The notes: generated from the letters alone by a model not told the origin. DNA of 64,000 nucleotides from Thermoleophilaceae bacterium (GCA_040901445.1 JBBDYQ010000002.1:248001-312000); one strand, 5' to 3'. Positions 52,115 to 60,043 are shown, numbered from the stretch's first letter. Numbers and translations are program-made.

Positions 52115-54424
52115 ATGTCGCCGCGGGGTGTCAGAAATCGCCGTGCATCGGGGGCCTTCGGCCCGAGTTCCACTGCGCGGCGATACGTGACACCCCTTGC
52201 CGCGCTGATGGTCCTCCTGGCGTTGGCCGCGGTAGCCGCTTCTCCCGCTGCCGCGCAGGACGCGCTCCGCGCCGGCGTGGGCGAGGCCGACGTCACCCCG
52301 CAGCAGACGCACTACTACCTCGGTGGCTACACGCGGGCCGACCGCTTGGCGCGCGGGCAGCACACGCGGCTGTTCGCCAACGCGCTCGTGCTCGAACGGG
52401 GCGGTCGCAAGGTCGCGCTCGTGGCGGCGGACATCTTCATGATGCCCGCCGGCCTCCACAAGCACATCGCCGAGGCATCCGGCTTCGCGCCCTCGGACGT
52501 GCTCATCTCGGTGTCGCACACCCACTCGGGTCCCGGCGGCTTCGCGAACTTCCCCACCTACAACTCGTCGGCGCCGAGCATCGACACGGTCACGAGCCCG
52601 GAGACCTTCGTCAACTTCTTCTTCACCCCCCAGCCTGCGGACCCACAGCTCTACGGCTTCCTGGTGCGGCAGATCTCTGCGGCCATCCGCCGGGCCGAAG
52701 ACGACCTCGCGCCGGCCGCGGCCGGCTGGGGCGAGGCGCGGATCACGGGGCTCACCCGCAACCGCAGCGTCGAGGCCCACCTGGCCGACCACGGGATCAT
52801 CGAGCCGCGCGGCGACGGCAGTCCCGAGCAGGATCCGGACGGGCCGCTCCACACGATCGACCCGAACGTCGACGTGCTGCGCGTGGACAAGCTCGTGCGC
52901 CGCCGCGGCCGCACACGCCGGGTGCCGATCGGCGCGTGGTCGAACTTCGCCAACCACGGCACGGTCACCAAGGCGGTCTTCGAGGCCTACAACGGCGACC
53001 ATCACGCCTCCGCCAAGCGGGTGTTCGAGCAGAAGGTGCGCCGCATCGGGCGCGTCCCCGACGGCCAGACGGTGGTCAACGTCTACGGCAACTCCAACGA
53101 GGGAGACCAGTCCGCCGGGCTCGACCATGGCGGCCCGGCGGGCTCCGACTACGTGGGCCGGATCGAGGCCGCGGCCATGCTGCGGGCCTGGCGGCGCGCC
53201 GGCCGCTCCCTCTCCCGCGAGCCCGCGCTGGACCTGCGCTGGACGCGCGCCTGCTTCTGCGGCCGCGAGACCGAGGGCGGCACGGTGGCCGAGACGGGGC
53301 GCGCGGGCCTGCCCTTCTTCACCGGCTCGGAGGAGGAGCGCGGCCCGCTCTTCGACATCACGCAGGTGCCGTTCGAGGGCGTGCGCAGCCCGGGCGAGGG
53401 CTTCGACTCCCAGGGCCACAAGATCACGGTCCCGGCCGGCGAGTTCCCGCCCGCCGCCCCGCTGATGGTGGTGCGCGTGGGCGATCGCATCATCGCCTCG
53501 CTCCCCGGAGAGGCCACGAAGGAGGTCGGCGCCCGGGTGCGGCGCGCTGTGCTGGACCAGACGGGCGGCACGGGGGTGGAGAAGGTCGTGATCGCGGGCC
53601 TGGCCAACGAGTTCCTGAGCTACATCACCACGCCCGAGGAGTACGAGCGCCAGCACTACGAGGGCGGCTCCACGCTGTTCGGCCCCTATACGTCCAACTT
53701 CCTGCGCGACCGCCTGGTGGAGCTCACCCGCGCGCTGGTTGGCGGCGGCCCCGCGCCGGAGCCCTATGAGCTCGACGTGACCCGGGGCGTGGAGCCCGAG
53801 GGCCCGCCCTACCCGGAGGGCGCGGCGGAAGGCACGACCGTCTCCCAGCCCGACGCGGAGGTGCCGCGCCTGGGCCACGCGGGGATCGTCTGGGACGGCG
53901 GCCCGCTGGGACACGACCGCCCGCTGGGCCGCGCCTTCCTGGTGGCCGAGCGCAAGGTTCGGGGCCGCTGGCGCGAGGTGGACTCCGACCTCGGCCTGGC
54001 CATGCTCTGGCGGGTGGACGAGCAGGGCCGCTACGACGCCTACTGGGAGGTGCCGCGCGACGCACCCGCCGGCGTGTACCGCCTGCGCGTGGACGCCACG
54101 CGCTACCGGCTGGAGTCGAGCGAGTTCCGCGTGGTGCCGTCAACCTCGCTGACGGTCGAGGAGATGCGCGCGCCCGACGGCCGGGTGGCCGTGCGGCTGG
54201 ACTACCCGCCCGCGCGCGAGAACATCGACCTCACCTACCGTCCGCGCAGCGCGAGCGGCGGGGAGGTGCGCTTCATGGTGGACGGCCGTTCGGTGACGGC
54301 GGAGGCCTCACCCGGCGGCGTGTTCGAGGTGACCGCGGCGGCGGGCGCTGAGGTGACCGTGCCGGCCGGCGCCGCGCAGGACCGTCACGGCAACGTGAAC
54401 GACTCGGCGGTCTCGCTGCGCTAG
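52115..54424 (+). CDS. Secreted neutral/alkaline ceramidase-like hydrolase
   Basis: A 769-residue exported enzyme that, by family, cleaves the amide bond of ceramide. After a long positively charged signal region (1-48) come AGVGEADVTP, LGGYTRADR and the zinc/active-site segment VSHTHSGPGG near residue 134; NFANHGTVT and GNSNEGDQS follow. The C-terminal 160 residues form a beta-sandwich as in known bacterial enzymes. ATG at 52115 begins six bases after the serine hydrolase stop. Together they may process lipids or amides outside the cell. Confidence 0.88.
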   Translation: MSPRGVRNRRASGAFGPSSTARRYVTPLAALMVLLALAAVAASPAAAQDALRAGVGEADVTPQQTHYYLGGYTRADRLARGQHTRLFANALVLERGGRKVALVAADIFMMPAGLHKHIAEASGFAPSDVLISVSHTHSGPGGFANFPTYNSSAPSIDTVTSPETFVNFFFTPQPADPQLYGFLVRQISAAIRRAEDDLAPAAAGWGEARITGLTRNRSVEAHLADHGIIEPRGDGSPEQDPDGPLHTIDPNVDVLRVDKLVRRRGRTRRVPIGAWSNFANHGTVTKAVFEAYNGDHHASAKRVFEQKVRRIGRVPDGQTVVNVYGNSNEGDQSAGLDHGGPAGSDYVGRIEAAAMLRAWRRAGRSLSREPALDLRWTRACFCGRETEGGTVAETGRAGLPFFTGSEEERGPLFDITQVPFEGVRSPGEGFDSQGHKITVPAGEFPPAAPLMVVRVGDRIIASLPGEATKEVGARVRRAVLDQTGGTGVEKVVIAGLANEFLSYITTPEEYERQHYEGGSTLFGPYTSNFLRDRLVELTRALVGGGPAPEPYELDVTRGVEPEGPPYPEGAAEGTTVSQPDAEVPRLGHAGIVWDGGPLGHDRPLGRAFLVAERKVRGRWREVDSDLGLAMLWRVDEQGRYDAYWEVPRDAPAGVYRLRVDATRYRLESSEFRVVPSTSLTVEEMRAPDGRVAVRLDYPPARENIDLTYRPRSASGGEVRFMVDGRSVTAEASPGGVFEVTAAAGAEVTVPAGAAQDRHGNVNDSAVSLR

Positions 54425-54458
54425 ACGGTTGGGCGGCGCGCGTGGACCCTCCACCGTC
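54424..54458 (+). terminator. Hairpin after the ceramidase gene
   Basis: GTGGA-CCC-TCCAC with flanking GACGGT and ACCGTC forms a two-part stem. It starts at the final G of the ceramidase stop codon. Confidence 0.5.
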
Positions 54459-54597
54459 CGGGGCGCAAGGCCGAGCATTGCGGACTTAGCCACCCATACG
54501 GTGGTCAACTCCGCACGGTAGTGAGCTACTCGGCAGTGCCGGCGTACGCGTCGTGGATCGAGCCGAGTTGGCCTTCCCGACCCGCAACCGGGCCTGG

Positions 54598-54639
54598 GTT
54601 CCGCGGAACACTGGTCCGCGGGGTGTTCCGCGGAACACC
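54598..54639. promoter_or_regulatory. Paired GTTCCGCGGAAC palindromes
   Basis: GTTCCGCGGAAC occurs at 54598-54609. Thirteen bases later an 18-base perfect palindrome (GGTGTTCCG then CGGAACACC, 54622-54639) repeats the same core. Both lie just upstream of the small gene at 54677. A third copy is at 57482-57503. They look like operators for a dimeric regulator. Confidence 0.5.
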
Positions 54640-54676
54640 GGGGCGAACTTCGCACCCCCGCCGCCTTAGCCTCGGC

Positions 54677-54928
54677 ATGTACTTCACAGTGGAACCGCGG
54701 GACGGCCAGGAGCTGGACCGCCTCATCACCGCCATGCTCAACCTGACCGGGACGGTGCGCCGCGTCGTCGAGGCCGACGACGACGAGTGCGCCGGCGATC
54801 TCGATGGCGAGCAGGTCATCGGCGTCTGTGCCGAGCGCCTGCGCGGCATGCTCACCTTCGTCGCCGAGCACCACAGCGACGAGGAGCTGGCGCTCGTCAC
54901 GCAGGTGCAGGAGCGAGCGCGCTCCTGA
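54677..54928 (+). CDS. Small acidic hypothetical protein
   Basis: An 83-residue, acidic, mainly helical protein (MYFTVEPRDGQELDRLITAMLN...). No family is recognised. TTAGCC precedes the ATG but too closely for a standard leaderless start, and no SD is clear. It lies downstream of two operator-like palindromes and 53 bases before the DUF4160 gene, so it may be the first gene of that unit. Confidence 0.55.
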   Translation: MYFTVEPRDGQELDRLITAMLNLTGTVRRVVEADDDECAGDLDGEQVIGVCAERLRGMLTFVAEHHSDEELALVTQVQERARS

Positions 54929-54981
54929 TCGCCCAGGACCTGGGGCTGGATGGCTTCTCCGGAACTGGATAGGGAGACCGT

Positions 54982-55212
54982 TTGCCCACGGTCAGCCGCT
55001 TCTTCGGCATCGCCATCGCGATCTTCTTCGACGACCACGAGCCACCCCACTTCCACGCCCGGCATGCCGGGGACAGCGCCAAGGTCCGGATCGACAACCT
55101 CGAGGTGATCGACTGCACGCTTCGCCGGCGCCAGCTCAGACTGGTGCTCACCTGGGCGGAACTGCATCAGGAAAGAGTTGGCCGACAACTGGCGGCGAGC
55201 GCAGGCAGGTGA
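54982..55212 (+). CDS. DUF4160 protein with probable 3' frameshift
   Basis: A 76-residue frame starting with TTG (SD AGGGAG, six bases). The start MPTVSRFFGIAIAIFFDDHEPPHFHARHAGDSAKV (partly quoted) is the DUF4160 signature. After WAELHQE the family C-terminus is not in this frame but in the next: ELADNWRRAQAGETPLAIDPLR, ending at TGA 55241-55243. One extra A in the AAA at 55172-55174 explains this. The restored gene would overlap the DUF2442 start by four bases (ATGA). DUF4160-DUF2442 pairs are a predicted toxin-antitoxin-like module. Mutation, slippage or sequencing error are all possible. Confidence 0.8.
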   Translation: MPTVSRFFGIAIAIFFDDHEPPHFHARHAGDSAKVRIDNLEVIDCTLRRRQLRLVLTWAELHQERVGRQLAASAGR

Positions 55213-55239
55213 AACACCCTTGGCGATCGACCCACTCCG

Positions 55240-55503
55240 ATGATCGGCCTCACACCTGACATCACCGACGTTGCCGTTCTCCGTCACGGGACCTTACGCT
55301 TGACCTTTGCCGACGGGCTCACCGGGGAAGTCGACATCCTGGATCGCATGCGCGGCCCGGTCTTCACGGAGGCGCGGACTCCCGCCGGTTTCGCGAAGGT
55401 CACCGTGGATCCGGAGACGGGGACCGTCGCCTGGCCGGGCGGAGCGGACCTCGCGCCGGACACGCTTTACGAGCGTGTGCGCACCGGCTCCGGGTCGGCC
55501 TGA
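55240..55503 (+). CDS. DUF2442 family protein
   Basis: An 87-residue protein with the typical pattern of the family: VLRHGTLRLTFADGLTGEVDI, GPVFTEARTPAGFAKVTVDPETGTVAWPGGADLAPDTLYE (partly quoted). It commonly accompanies DUF4160 and is thought to act as its partner. ATG at 55240 overlaps the restored stop of the DUF4160 gene. Its last 37 bases overlap the end of the convergent acyl-CoA oxidase-like gene. Confidence 0.85.
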   Translation: MIGLTPDITDVAVLRHGTLRLTFADGLTGEVDILDRMRGPVFTEARTPAGFAKVTVDPETGTVAWPGGADLAPDTLYERVRTGSGSA

Positions 55504-57446
55504 CTACGGAGCGAGGCCGTCACAGGCCGCTCGGCCCGCCGGCCGTCCACGGCCCCCAGCTGCCGCTCCGGCACCCCGAACGCCTCCACCAGCATCCCGG
55601 CATGCTCGCGCAGCTCGGCGCAGAGCGTGTTGACCGCCTTGATGACCGCCTTCGACCGGGTGGAGGACAGCCGGCCGTGCTCCTGGTACCAGCCGCGTTC
55701 CTCCTCCACGCGCGACAGTGCGTACAGGCTGCAGAGCGGGTCGAGAACGGCGGTGACCTCCGCGTCCTCGCAGCGCTCCACCGCGCCGGCGAAGGCCTCG
55801 AGCACCACGAGATCAACCCACGCGCGGGCGGCGGCGATCACGTGGTCCTGGCAGTCCACAAGAACCGCGAACGGCTCCGCCCCGCTGTCGATGCCGCCCT
55901 TCAGCCGCCGCGCCACGCCCTGAAGCACGTGCTCCTGGCGCCAGTGGAACAGCTCGAGCTGGGTTGAGCGGTCGAGCAGGTCGGCGTCGTCGTCGCGGCC
56001 GGGCAGCAGGTCGTCGGCCAGGCGGGTGAGCACCTCGCGCACCGCGGTGCGCTCCGCGACCGTGCCGAGCACCTGGCCCGCGAAGAACTGGGCGGTGCCG
56101 AGGGGGTCGAGCTCGCCGAAGGAGTCGCGGAAGTCGGTGAGCAGGTTCTTCGCGCACAGCTGGAGCAGGACGGTGTTGTCGCCCTCAAAGGTGGTGAACA
56201 CGTCGGTGTCGGCCTTGAGTGCGGCGAACCGATTAGAGCGCATGTAGCCGGCGCCGCCGCACGCCTCCCGGCACTCCTGGATCGTGGCGGTGGCGTGCCA
56301 GGTGGCCACGGCCTTGACGCCCGCGGCCAGCGTCTCGAGCTCGCGGCGGCGGCGGTCGCCGGCCTCGTCCTCGGCGTGGGCGGTGAACACCTCGTGCAGG
56401 TGGTCGCGCAGCCGAGCCTGGGCGAAGTGCAGCGCGTAGGTATGGGCCAGCGGGCGCAGGAGCCGCCGCTGGTGTGTGCGGTAGTCGAGCAGCAGCGCTT
56501 CCTCGTCCTCCCCCGGCGGACCGAACTGGCGGCGCTCGAGCCCGTGGCGCACCGCGATCGTGAGCGCCACCTTCGACGCCCCGATGGATGCGCCGCAGAT
56601 GCTCACCCGCCCCTGGATCAGCGTGCCGAGCATGGTGAAGAAGCGCTTGGTGTCGTTCTCGATCGGGCTGCTGTAGACGCCGTCCTCGTCCACCTGGGCG
56701 TAGCGGTCGAGCAGCGCGTCGCGCGGCACCCGGACGTGGTCGAACCAGATGCGCCCGTTGTCCACGCCGTCGAGGCCGAGCTTGGGTCCGCAGTCCTCGA
56801 TGCGAATGCCGGGCAGGACGGTCCCGTCGTCATCGCGCAGCGGCACGAGCAGGGCATGGACGCCGTGCTCCTCGCCCGCCACCACGAGCTGGGCGAACAC
56901 CGCGGCCATGCGCCCGTCGCGCGCCGCGTTGCCGATGTAGTCCTTGCGGGCATCGTCGTCGGGCGTGTGCACCACGAACTCACCGGCTGCCGGGTCGTAC
57001 GTGGCGGTTGTGCCCAGCGCCTGCACATTCGAGCCGTGTCCTGTCTCGGTCATGGCGAAGCAGCCGGGGAGCTCCATCGAGGTGATGGCGCGCAGGTGGC
57101 GCTCGTGGTGGCGCTCGGTGCCCAGGTGGAGCACCGCGCCGCCGAACAGGCCGAACTGCACGCCGCACTTGACCAGCAGGGAGAGGTCTCCGAACGCCAG
57201 TGTCTCGAACGCCGCGATCGACTGGCCCACCGCGTCCTGGCCGCCGTACTCCACCGGGAAGCCCATCGCCGGGTCGCCTTCCGACGCGAGCTCCTTGGCC
57301 CACGCCAGAACCTGCGCGCGGTATTCCTCCGTGGGAAGCCCGTCCGCCGGCTCGTAGCCGGGACGGGAGAGCCCCTCACGGACGCGGTCGCGGATCTCGG
57401 CGTGCTCGCCGTCGAGCAATGCGCGCAACGAGGCGGTCGCGGTCAT
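55467..57446 (-). CDS. Acyl-CoA dehydrogenase/oxidase family protein
   Basis: A 659-residue flavoenzyme closer in size and motifs to acyl-CoA oxidases than to 380-residue dehydrogenases. AMTETGHGSNVQALGT holds the flavin-contact region; CGGAGYMRSNRF and TDVFTTFEGDNTVLLQLCAKNLL are oxidase-type signatures. It introduces the first double bond in fatty-acid breakdown. I chose ATG at 57446 because TAGCTT ends eight bases upstream; the frame extends to 57509. The enzyme gene lies between two toxin-antitoxin-like modules and has a large palindrome at its promoter. Confidence 0.9.
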   Translation of the reverse strand: MTATASLRALLDGEHAEIRDRVREGLSRPGYEPADGLPTEEYRAQVLAWAKELASEGDPAMGFPVEYGGQDAVGQSIAAFETLAFGDLSLLVKCGVQFGLFGGAVLHLGTERHHERHLRAITSMELPGCFAMTETGHGSNVQALGTTATYDPAAGEFVVHTPDDDARKDYIGNAARDGRMAAVFAQLVVAGEEHGVHALLVPLRDDDGTVLPGIRIEDCGPKLGLDGVDNGRIWFDHVRVPRDALLDRYAQVDEDGVYSSPIENDTKRFFTMLGTLIQGRVSICGASIGASKVALTIAVRHGLERRQFGPPGEDEEALLLDYRTHQRRLLRPLAHTYALHFAQARLRDHLHEVFTAHAEDEAGDRRRRELETLAAGVKAVATWHATATIQECREACGGAGYMRSNRFAALKADTDVFTTFEGDNTVLLQLCAKNLLTDFRDSFGELDPLGTAQFFAGQVLGTVAERTAVREVLTRLADDLLPGRDDDADLLDRSTQLELFHWRQEHVLQGVARRLKGGIDSGAEPFAVLVDCQDHVIAAARAWVDLVVLEAFAGAVERCEDAEVTAVLDPLCSLYALSRVEEERGWYQEHGRLSSTRSKAVIKAVNTLCAELREHAGMLVEAFGVPERQLGAVDGRRAERPVTASLRSQADPEPVRTRS

Positions 57447-57454
57447 CGGTGCGG

Positions 57455-57503
57455 AAGCTACCCCCGGATGGACCTCGTCAAGCGCGGTTCCGCGGAACCG
57501 CGC
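57455..57503 (-). promoter_or_regulatory. Acyl-CoA oxidase-like promoter with 22-base palindrome
   Basis: Minus-strand TAGCTT (57455-57460) is the -10, and TTGACG (57476-57481) is a possible -35 with a short 15-base spacer. A perfect 22-base palindrome (57482-57503, core GTTCCGCGGAAC) abuts the -35 and lies inside the end of the HEPN gene. Confidence 0.5.
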
Positions 57504-57780
57504 GGTCAAGCGGCTTCGCCGGCGGCCCAGTCCAGGACGTCGGCCACGGCACGCCCGCGGCCTCGATACGACGCAGCAAAAGCTGGAGATCGTGGGTCCA
57601 CGGGAAGTCCTCCCCTCGACTTGCCAGGACGGCTTTCATCGCCTTCTCGACCGCCTGCTGCGCATGGAAGCCGAGCACCGCATCCGCAGCGCCCGGATCG
57701 CCGGCCAGGGCAATCAGGACGTGCTGGTCATCGCGGGCCTTGCGCAGCAGCAGGTCCGCCTGTTCCTTGTCAGGGCTCAA
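57478..57780 (-). CDS. HEPN-domain protein, short or frameshifted
   Basis: A 100-residue protein with the HEPN pattern: ADLLLRKARDDQHVLIAL, then FHAQQAVEKAMKAVLASRG and WTHDLQLLLRRIEAAG. HEPN domains act as RNases or AMPylation targets in toxin-antitoxin pairs. The last 24 residues (after GVP) do not fit; the next frame reads VADVLDWAAGEAA followed by a stop, so a frameshift is possible. The catalytic RxxxxH motif is not evident. TTG at 57780 overlaps the MNT gene by 11 bases. Confidence 0.65.
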   Translation of the reverse strand: MSPDKEQADLLLRKARDDQHVLIALAGDPGAADAVLGFHAQQAVEKAMKAVLASRGEDFPWTHDLQLLLRRIEAAGVPWPTSWTGPPAKPLDRAVPRNRA

Positions 57781-58087
57781 CGAGGACCCGGCCCTCCGCC
57801 AACGCCCGGCGCACGAGCGAACCGGGGCGCATCCTGACGCGTTCAGCCTCTTCCCTTGACACCACCACGACATCCACCGGGACGTCGAGCTCAGCCAGGG
57901 CGTCGCGTAGCCGCACCATCTCGTCCAGCTTGCTGTCGACGCGCTCCTCGATGACCAGGAAGTCGAGATCGCTGTCAGGCCGGCCCTCGCCCCGGGCGCG
58001 CGAACCGAAGAGCAGCACCCGCGCCGGCGAAGCTGCGTGCGACGCAAGGGTCCGGCCGGCCCTCACGATCGCGGCGTCATCTATCAC
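57770..58087 (-). CDS. MNT-type minimal nucleotidyltransferase
   Basis: A 105-residue protein of the pol-beta superfamily. LLFGSRARGEGRPDSDLDFLV supplies the GS motif and the two catalytic Asp, and a third Asp lies in VPVDVVVV. In HEPN-MNT pairs this protein modifies and neutralises the HEPN toxin by adding AMP. GTG at 58087 is leaderless (TACGGT six bases upstream). It overlaps the HEPN gene by 11 bases, in the usual MNT-HEPN order. Confidence 0.85.
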   Translation of the reverse strand: MIDDAAIVRAGRTLASHAASPARVLLFGSRARGEGRPDSDLDFLVIEERVDSKLDEMVRLRDALAELDVPVDVVVVSREEAERVRMRPGSLVRRALAEGRVLVEP

Positions 58088-58093
58088 GAAGCC

Positions 58094-58099
58094 ACCGTA
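58094..58099 (-). promoter_or_regulatory. -10 element of the MNT-HEPN pair (leaderless)
   Basis: Minus-strand TACGGT ends six bases before the GTG at 58087. Confidence 0.5.
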
Positions 58100-58143
58100 C
58101 CGCGCGCCGCGGACCGGCTCGAAGGACCTGCAAGCGAGGAGAA

Positions 58144-58233
58144 CGGAGAGGGAGGGATTCGAACCCTCGAGGCGGGTTAACCCCGCCCACGCGATTTCCA
58201 GTCGCGCTCCTTAAGCCACTCGGACACCTCTCC
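58144..58233 (-). tRNA. tRNA-Ser (anticodon GGA)
   Basis: A 90-base type II tRNA. Acceptor GGAGAGG pairs with CCTCTCC; anticodon stem CGCGA/TCGCG with loop CTGGAAA (anticodon GGA); a long variable arm GGGCGGGGTTAACCCCGCC typical of Ser; T arm with TTCGAAT; discriminator G. CCA is not encoded. Confidence 0.96.
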
Positions 58234-58244
58234 GGGCCCGCGTA

Positions 58245-58250
58245 AGGCTA
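58245..58250 (-). promoter_or_regulatory. -10 element of tRNA-Ser
   Basis: Minus-strand TAGCCT ends 11 bases before the mature 5' end. Confidence 0.45.
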
Positions 58251-58265
58251 GCGTCAGGCTGGGCG

Positions 58266-58841
58266 TCAGAGGCCGAGGCCGCGGACCCCGTGCTCGTTCC
58301 AGCCGAGGTGGTGGGCCACCTCGTGGAAGAGGGTGCGCTCCACCTGCGCGGCCAGCAGCCCGGGGTCGTCGCCGAAGTCGCGCTCGAGGGTGTCCTGGTA
58401 GAGGACGATGCGGGCCTCGTGGTTGCGGCGCGCCACGGTGTCGCCGAAGTAGTGGCCGTAGGCGCCCACCTCGCCGCCGATGCGCGACACCACCACCGGC
58501 GTGGTCTCGAGCAGCTCCTGGAACTCCTCCGGCAGGCGGTCGATGGCGTCGGCCACGAGGATGTCGAACTCCGTGGCCTCGGCGGCAAGCTGGGGGTGCT
58601 CGGCGAGCTCCTCGCTGCGGCGCACCAGCCGCTCGAACTCCTCGTCGCCGGCGGAGTCCCAGCCCGCGAGGGTGACCGTCAGCCAGGCGGTGACGAGGAT
58701 CAGCGCGGTGGCGACCATCACGATCGTGAGCAGGTCCTCCGCGCCCGACAGCGAGGGCGGGTTGAGCAGCACCGCGAGCGTGCCGAGCAGGAACGCGGTG
58801 AGGGCTGCGGCGCGCAGTATCGAGCGGAGCGTGTCCCCCAT
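58266..58841 (-). CDS. Membrane-anchored minimal metallopeptidase
   Basis: A 191-residue protein. Two transmembrane helices (about 8-26 and 38-58) precede a small zincin domain with IVLYQDTLERDF and the active motif HEVAHHLGWNE (HExxHxxG) near the C-terminus. The domain matches the possible zinc metallopeptidase family (DUF1025-like), usually soluble and about 120 residues; the membrane part is an addition. ATG at 58841 is leaderless. Confidence 0.85.
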   Translation of the reverse strand: MGDTLRSILRAAALTAFLLGTLAVLLNPPSLSGAEDLLTIVMVATALILVTAWLTVTLAGWDSAGDEEFERLVRRSEELAEHPQLAAEATEFDILVADAIDRLPEEFQELLETTPVVVSRIGGEVGAYGHYFGDTVARRNHEARIVLYQDTLERDFGDDPGLLAAQVERTLFHEVAHHLGWNEHGVRGLGL

Positions 58842-58848
58842 GGGAATG

Positions 58849-58854
58849 AGCGTA
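58849..58854 (-). promoter_or_regulatory. -10 element of the metallopeptidase gene (leaderless)
   Basis: Minus-strand TACGCT ends seven bases before the ATG at 58841. Confidence 0.55.
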
Positions 58855-58896
58855 GCGCCGCGTTTGCCCCGGGCCGCGGGGGGTAGCCGCACCGTC

Positions 58897-59130
58897 ATGG
58901 CTACCTGTGAGGTCTGCGGAAACGAGTACGACAAGGCGCTCGAGGTCACGCGCGGCGGCGAGTCGCACGTCTTCGACTCCTTCGAATGCGCCATCCACGC
59001 GCTCGCCCCCAGCTGCGACCACTGCGGCTGCCGGATCGTGGGGCACGGCGTCGAGTCCAACGGCTCGATGTTCTGTTGCGCGCACTGCGCGAGCGCGGAG
59101 GGCGTCGAAGGGATCGCCGACCGGGCGTGA
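58897..59130 (+). CDS. Small metal-binding protein (TRASH/metallothionein-like)
   Basis: A 77-residue protein with cysteines in CEVC, FECA, CDHCGC and FCCAHC plus nearby His, consistent with a treble-clef or metallothionein-like metal site. The pattern FDSFECAIHALAP...CCAHCA recalls TRASH/MYM-type zinc sites. No membrane segment is present. Its stop overlaps the GTG of the DUF72 gene (GTGA), so the two are coupled. Confidence 0.7.
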   Translation: MATCEVCGNEYDKALEVTRGGESHVFDSFECAIHALAPSCDHCGCRIVGHGVESNGSMFCCAHCASAEGVEGIADRA

Positions 59131-59846
59131 GCAAGCCGGTCCGGGTCGGTTGCTCGGGCTGGAACTACGCCGACTGGCGCGAGGCCTTCTACCCGAAGGG
59201 CCTGCCCCCGAGCCGCTGGCTCGAGCGCTACGCCGAGGTGTTCCACACCGTCGAGGTGAACAGCACCTTCTACCGGCTCCCAAACCGCGACGCCGTGGCG
59301 CGCTGGGTGGAGCAGACGCCCGACCGCTTCATCTTCACGATCAAGGCCAGCCGCTACCTGACCCACATCAAGCGGCTCACCGAGATGGGCCGCGGGACCG
59401 AGCTCTTCTACGAGCGGATCGAGCCGCTCGCGCAGACGCCGAAGATGGGGCCGGTCCTGTGGCAGCTGCCGGCCAACTTCCGCCGCGACGACGAGCGGCT
59501 CGCCGGCGCGCTCGGGCAGCTCCCCCCGGGACGCCACTGCTTCGAGTTCCGGCACGAGAGCTGGTTCACCCGCGACGTGTACGCGCTGCTGCGCGAGCAC
59601 GGGGCGGCGCTGGTGATCGGAGACCACCCGGAGCGGCCGTTCCAGACCCACGAGCGCACGGCGGACTGGACGCTGGTGCGCTTCCACCACGGCCATCGGG
59701 GCCGCGGAGGCAACTACTCCGACAGCGAGGTGGACACCTGGAGGCGGCGCATCGCAGCGTGGCGCTCGCGCACCGAGGTGTTCGCGTACTTCAACAACGA
59801 CTGGAAGGGCTACGCGATCCGCAACGCGCGGCGCCTGGCGGGCTAG
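59127..59846 (+). CDS. DUF72 (YecE-like) protein
   Basis: A 239-residue TIM-barrel-like protein of the DUF72 family, whose biochemical role is unknown. It has the typical N-terminus VGCSGWNYADWREAFYP, then VEVNSTFYRLP and FEFRHESWF, and the ending AYFNNDWKGYAIRNA. GTG at 59127 overlaps the upstream stop. Its own stop shares CTAG with the convergent small gene. Confidence 0.9.
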   Translation: MSKPVRVGCSGWNYADWREAFYPKGLPPSRWLERYAEVFHTVEVNSTFYRLPNRDAVARWVEQTPDRFIFTIKASRYLTHIKRLTEMGRGTELFYERIEPLAQTPKMGPVLWQLPANFRRDDERLAGALGQLPPGRHCFEFRHESWFTRDVYALLREHGAALVIGDHPERPFQTHERTADWTLVRFHHGHRGRGGNYSDSEVDTWRRRIAAWRSRTEVFAYFNNDWKGYAIRNARRLAG

Positions 59847-60043
59847 GAGCCCTCGTCGGGCTGGGCGCCCGGGACGTCTGCGTCCTCGCGCTTGCGCTCC
59901 CAGTCGCGGTCGGTCTTCTCGATCTCCTCCTCGAGCTCTTCGGAGCGGCGCTCCATGTCGTCCGCCGCCGGCTCGGTCTCCTCGATCGCCTCACGCATCT
60001 CGTCCTCGGCCTCGCGCGATTCGCGGTGATGCTCTTCGGTCAT
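59843..60043 (-). CDS. Small highly charged helical protein
   Basis: A 66-residue protein made almost entirely of Glu, Arg, Asp and Lys in heptad-like order (EEETEPAADDMERRSEELEEEIEKTDRDWERK-like, partly quoted), so a single coiled coil is likely. No SD or -10 is convincing before ATG at 60043. No family is recognised. It shares CTAG with the DUF72 gene end. Confidence 0.6.
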   Translation of the reverse strand: MTEEHHRESREAEDEMREAIEETEPAADDMERRSEELEEEIEKTDRDWERKREDADVPGAQPDEGS

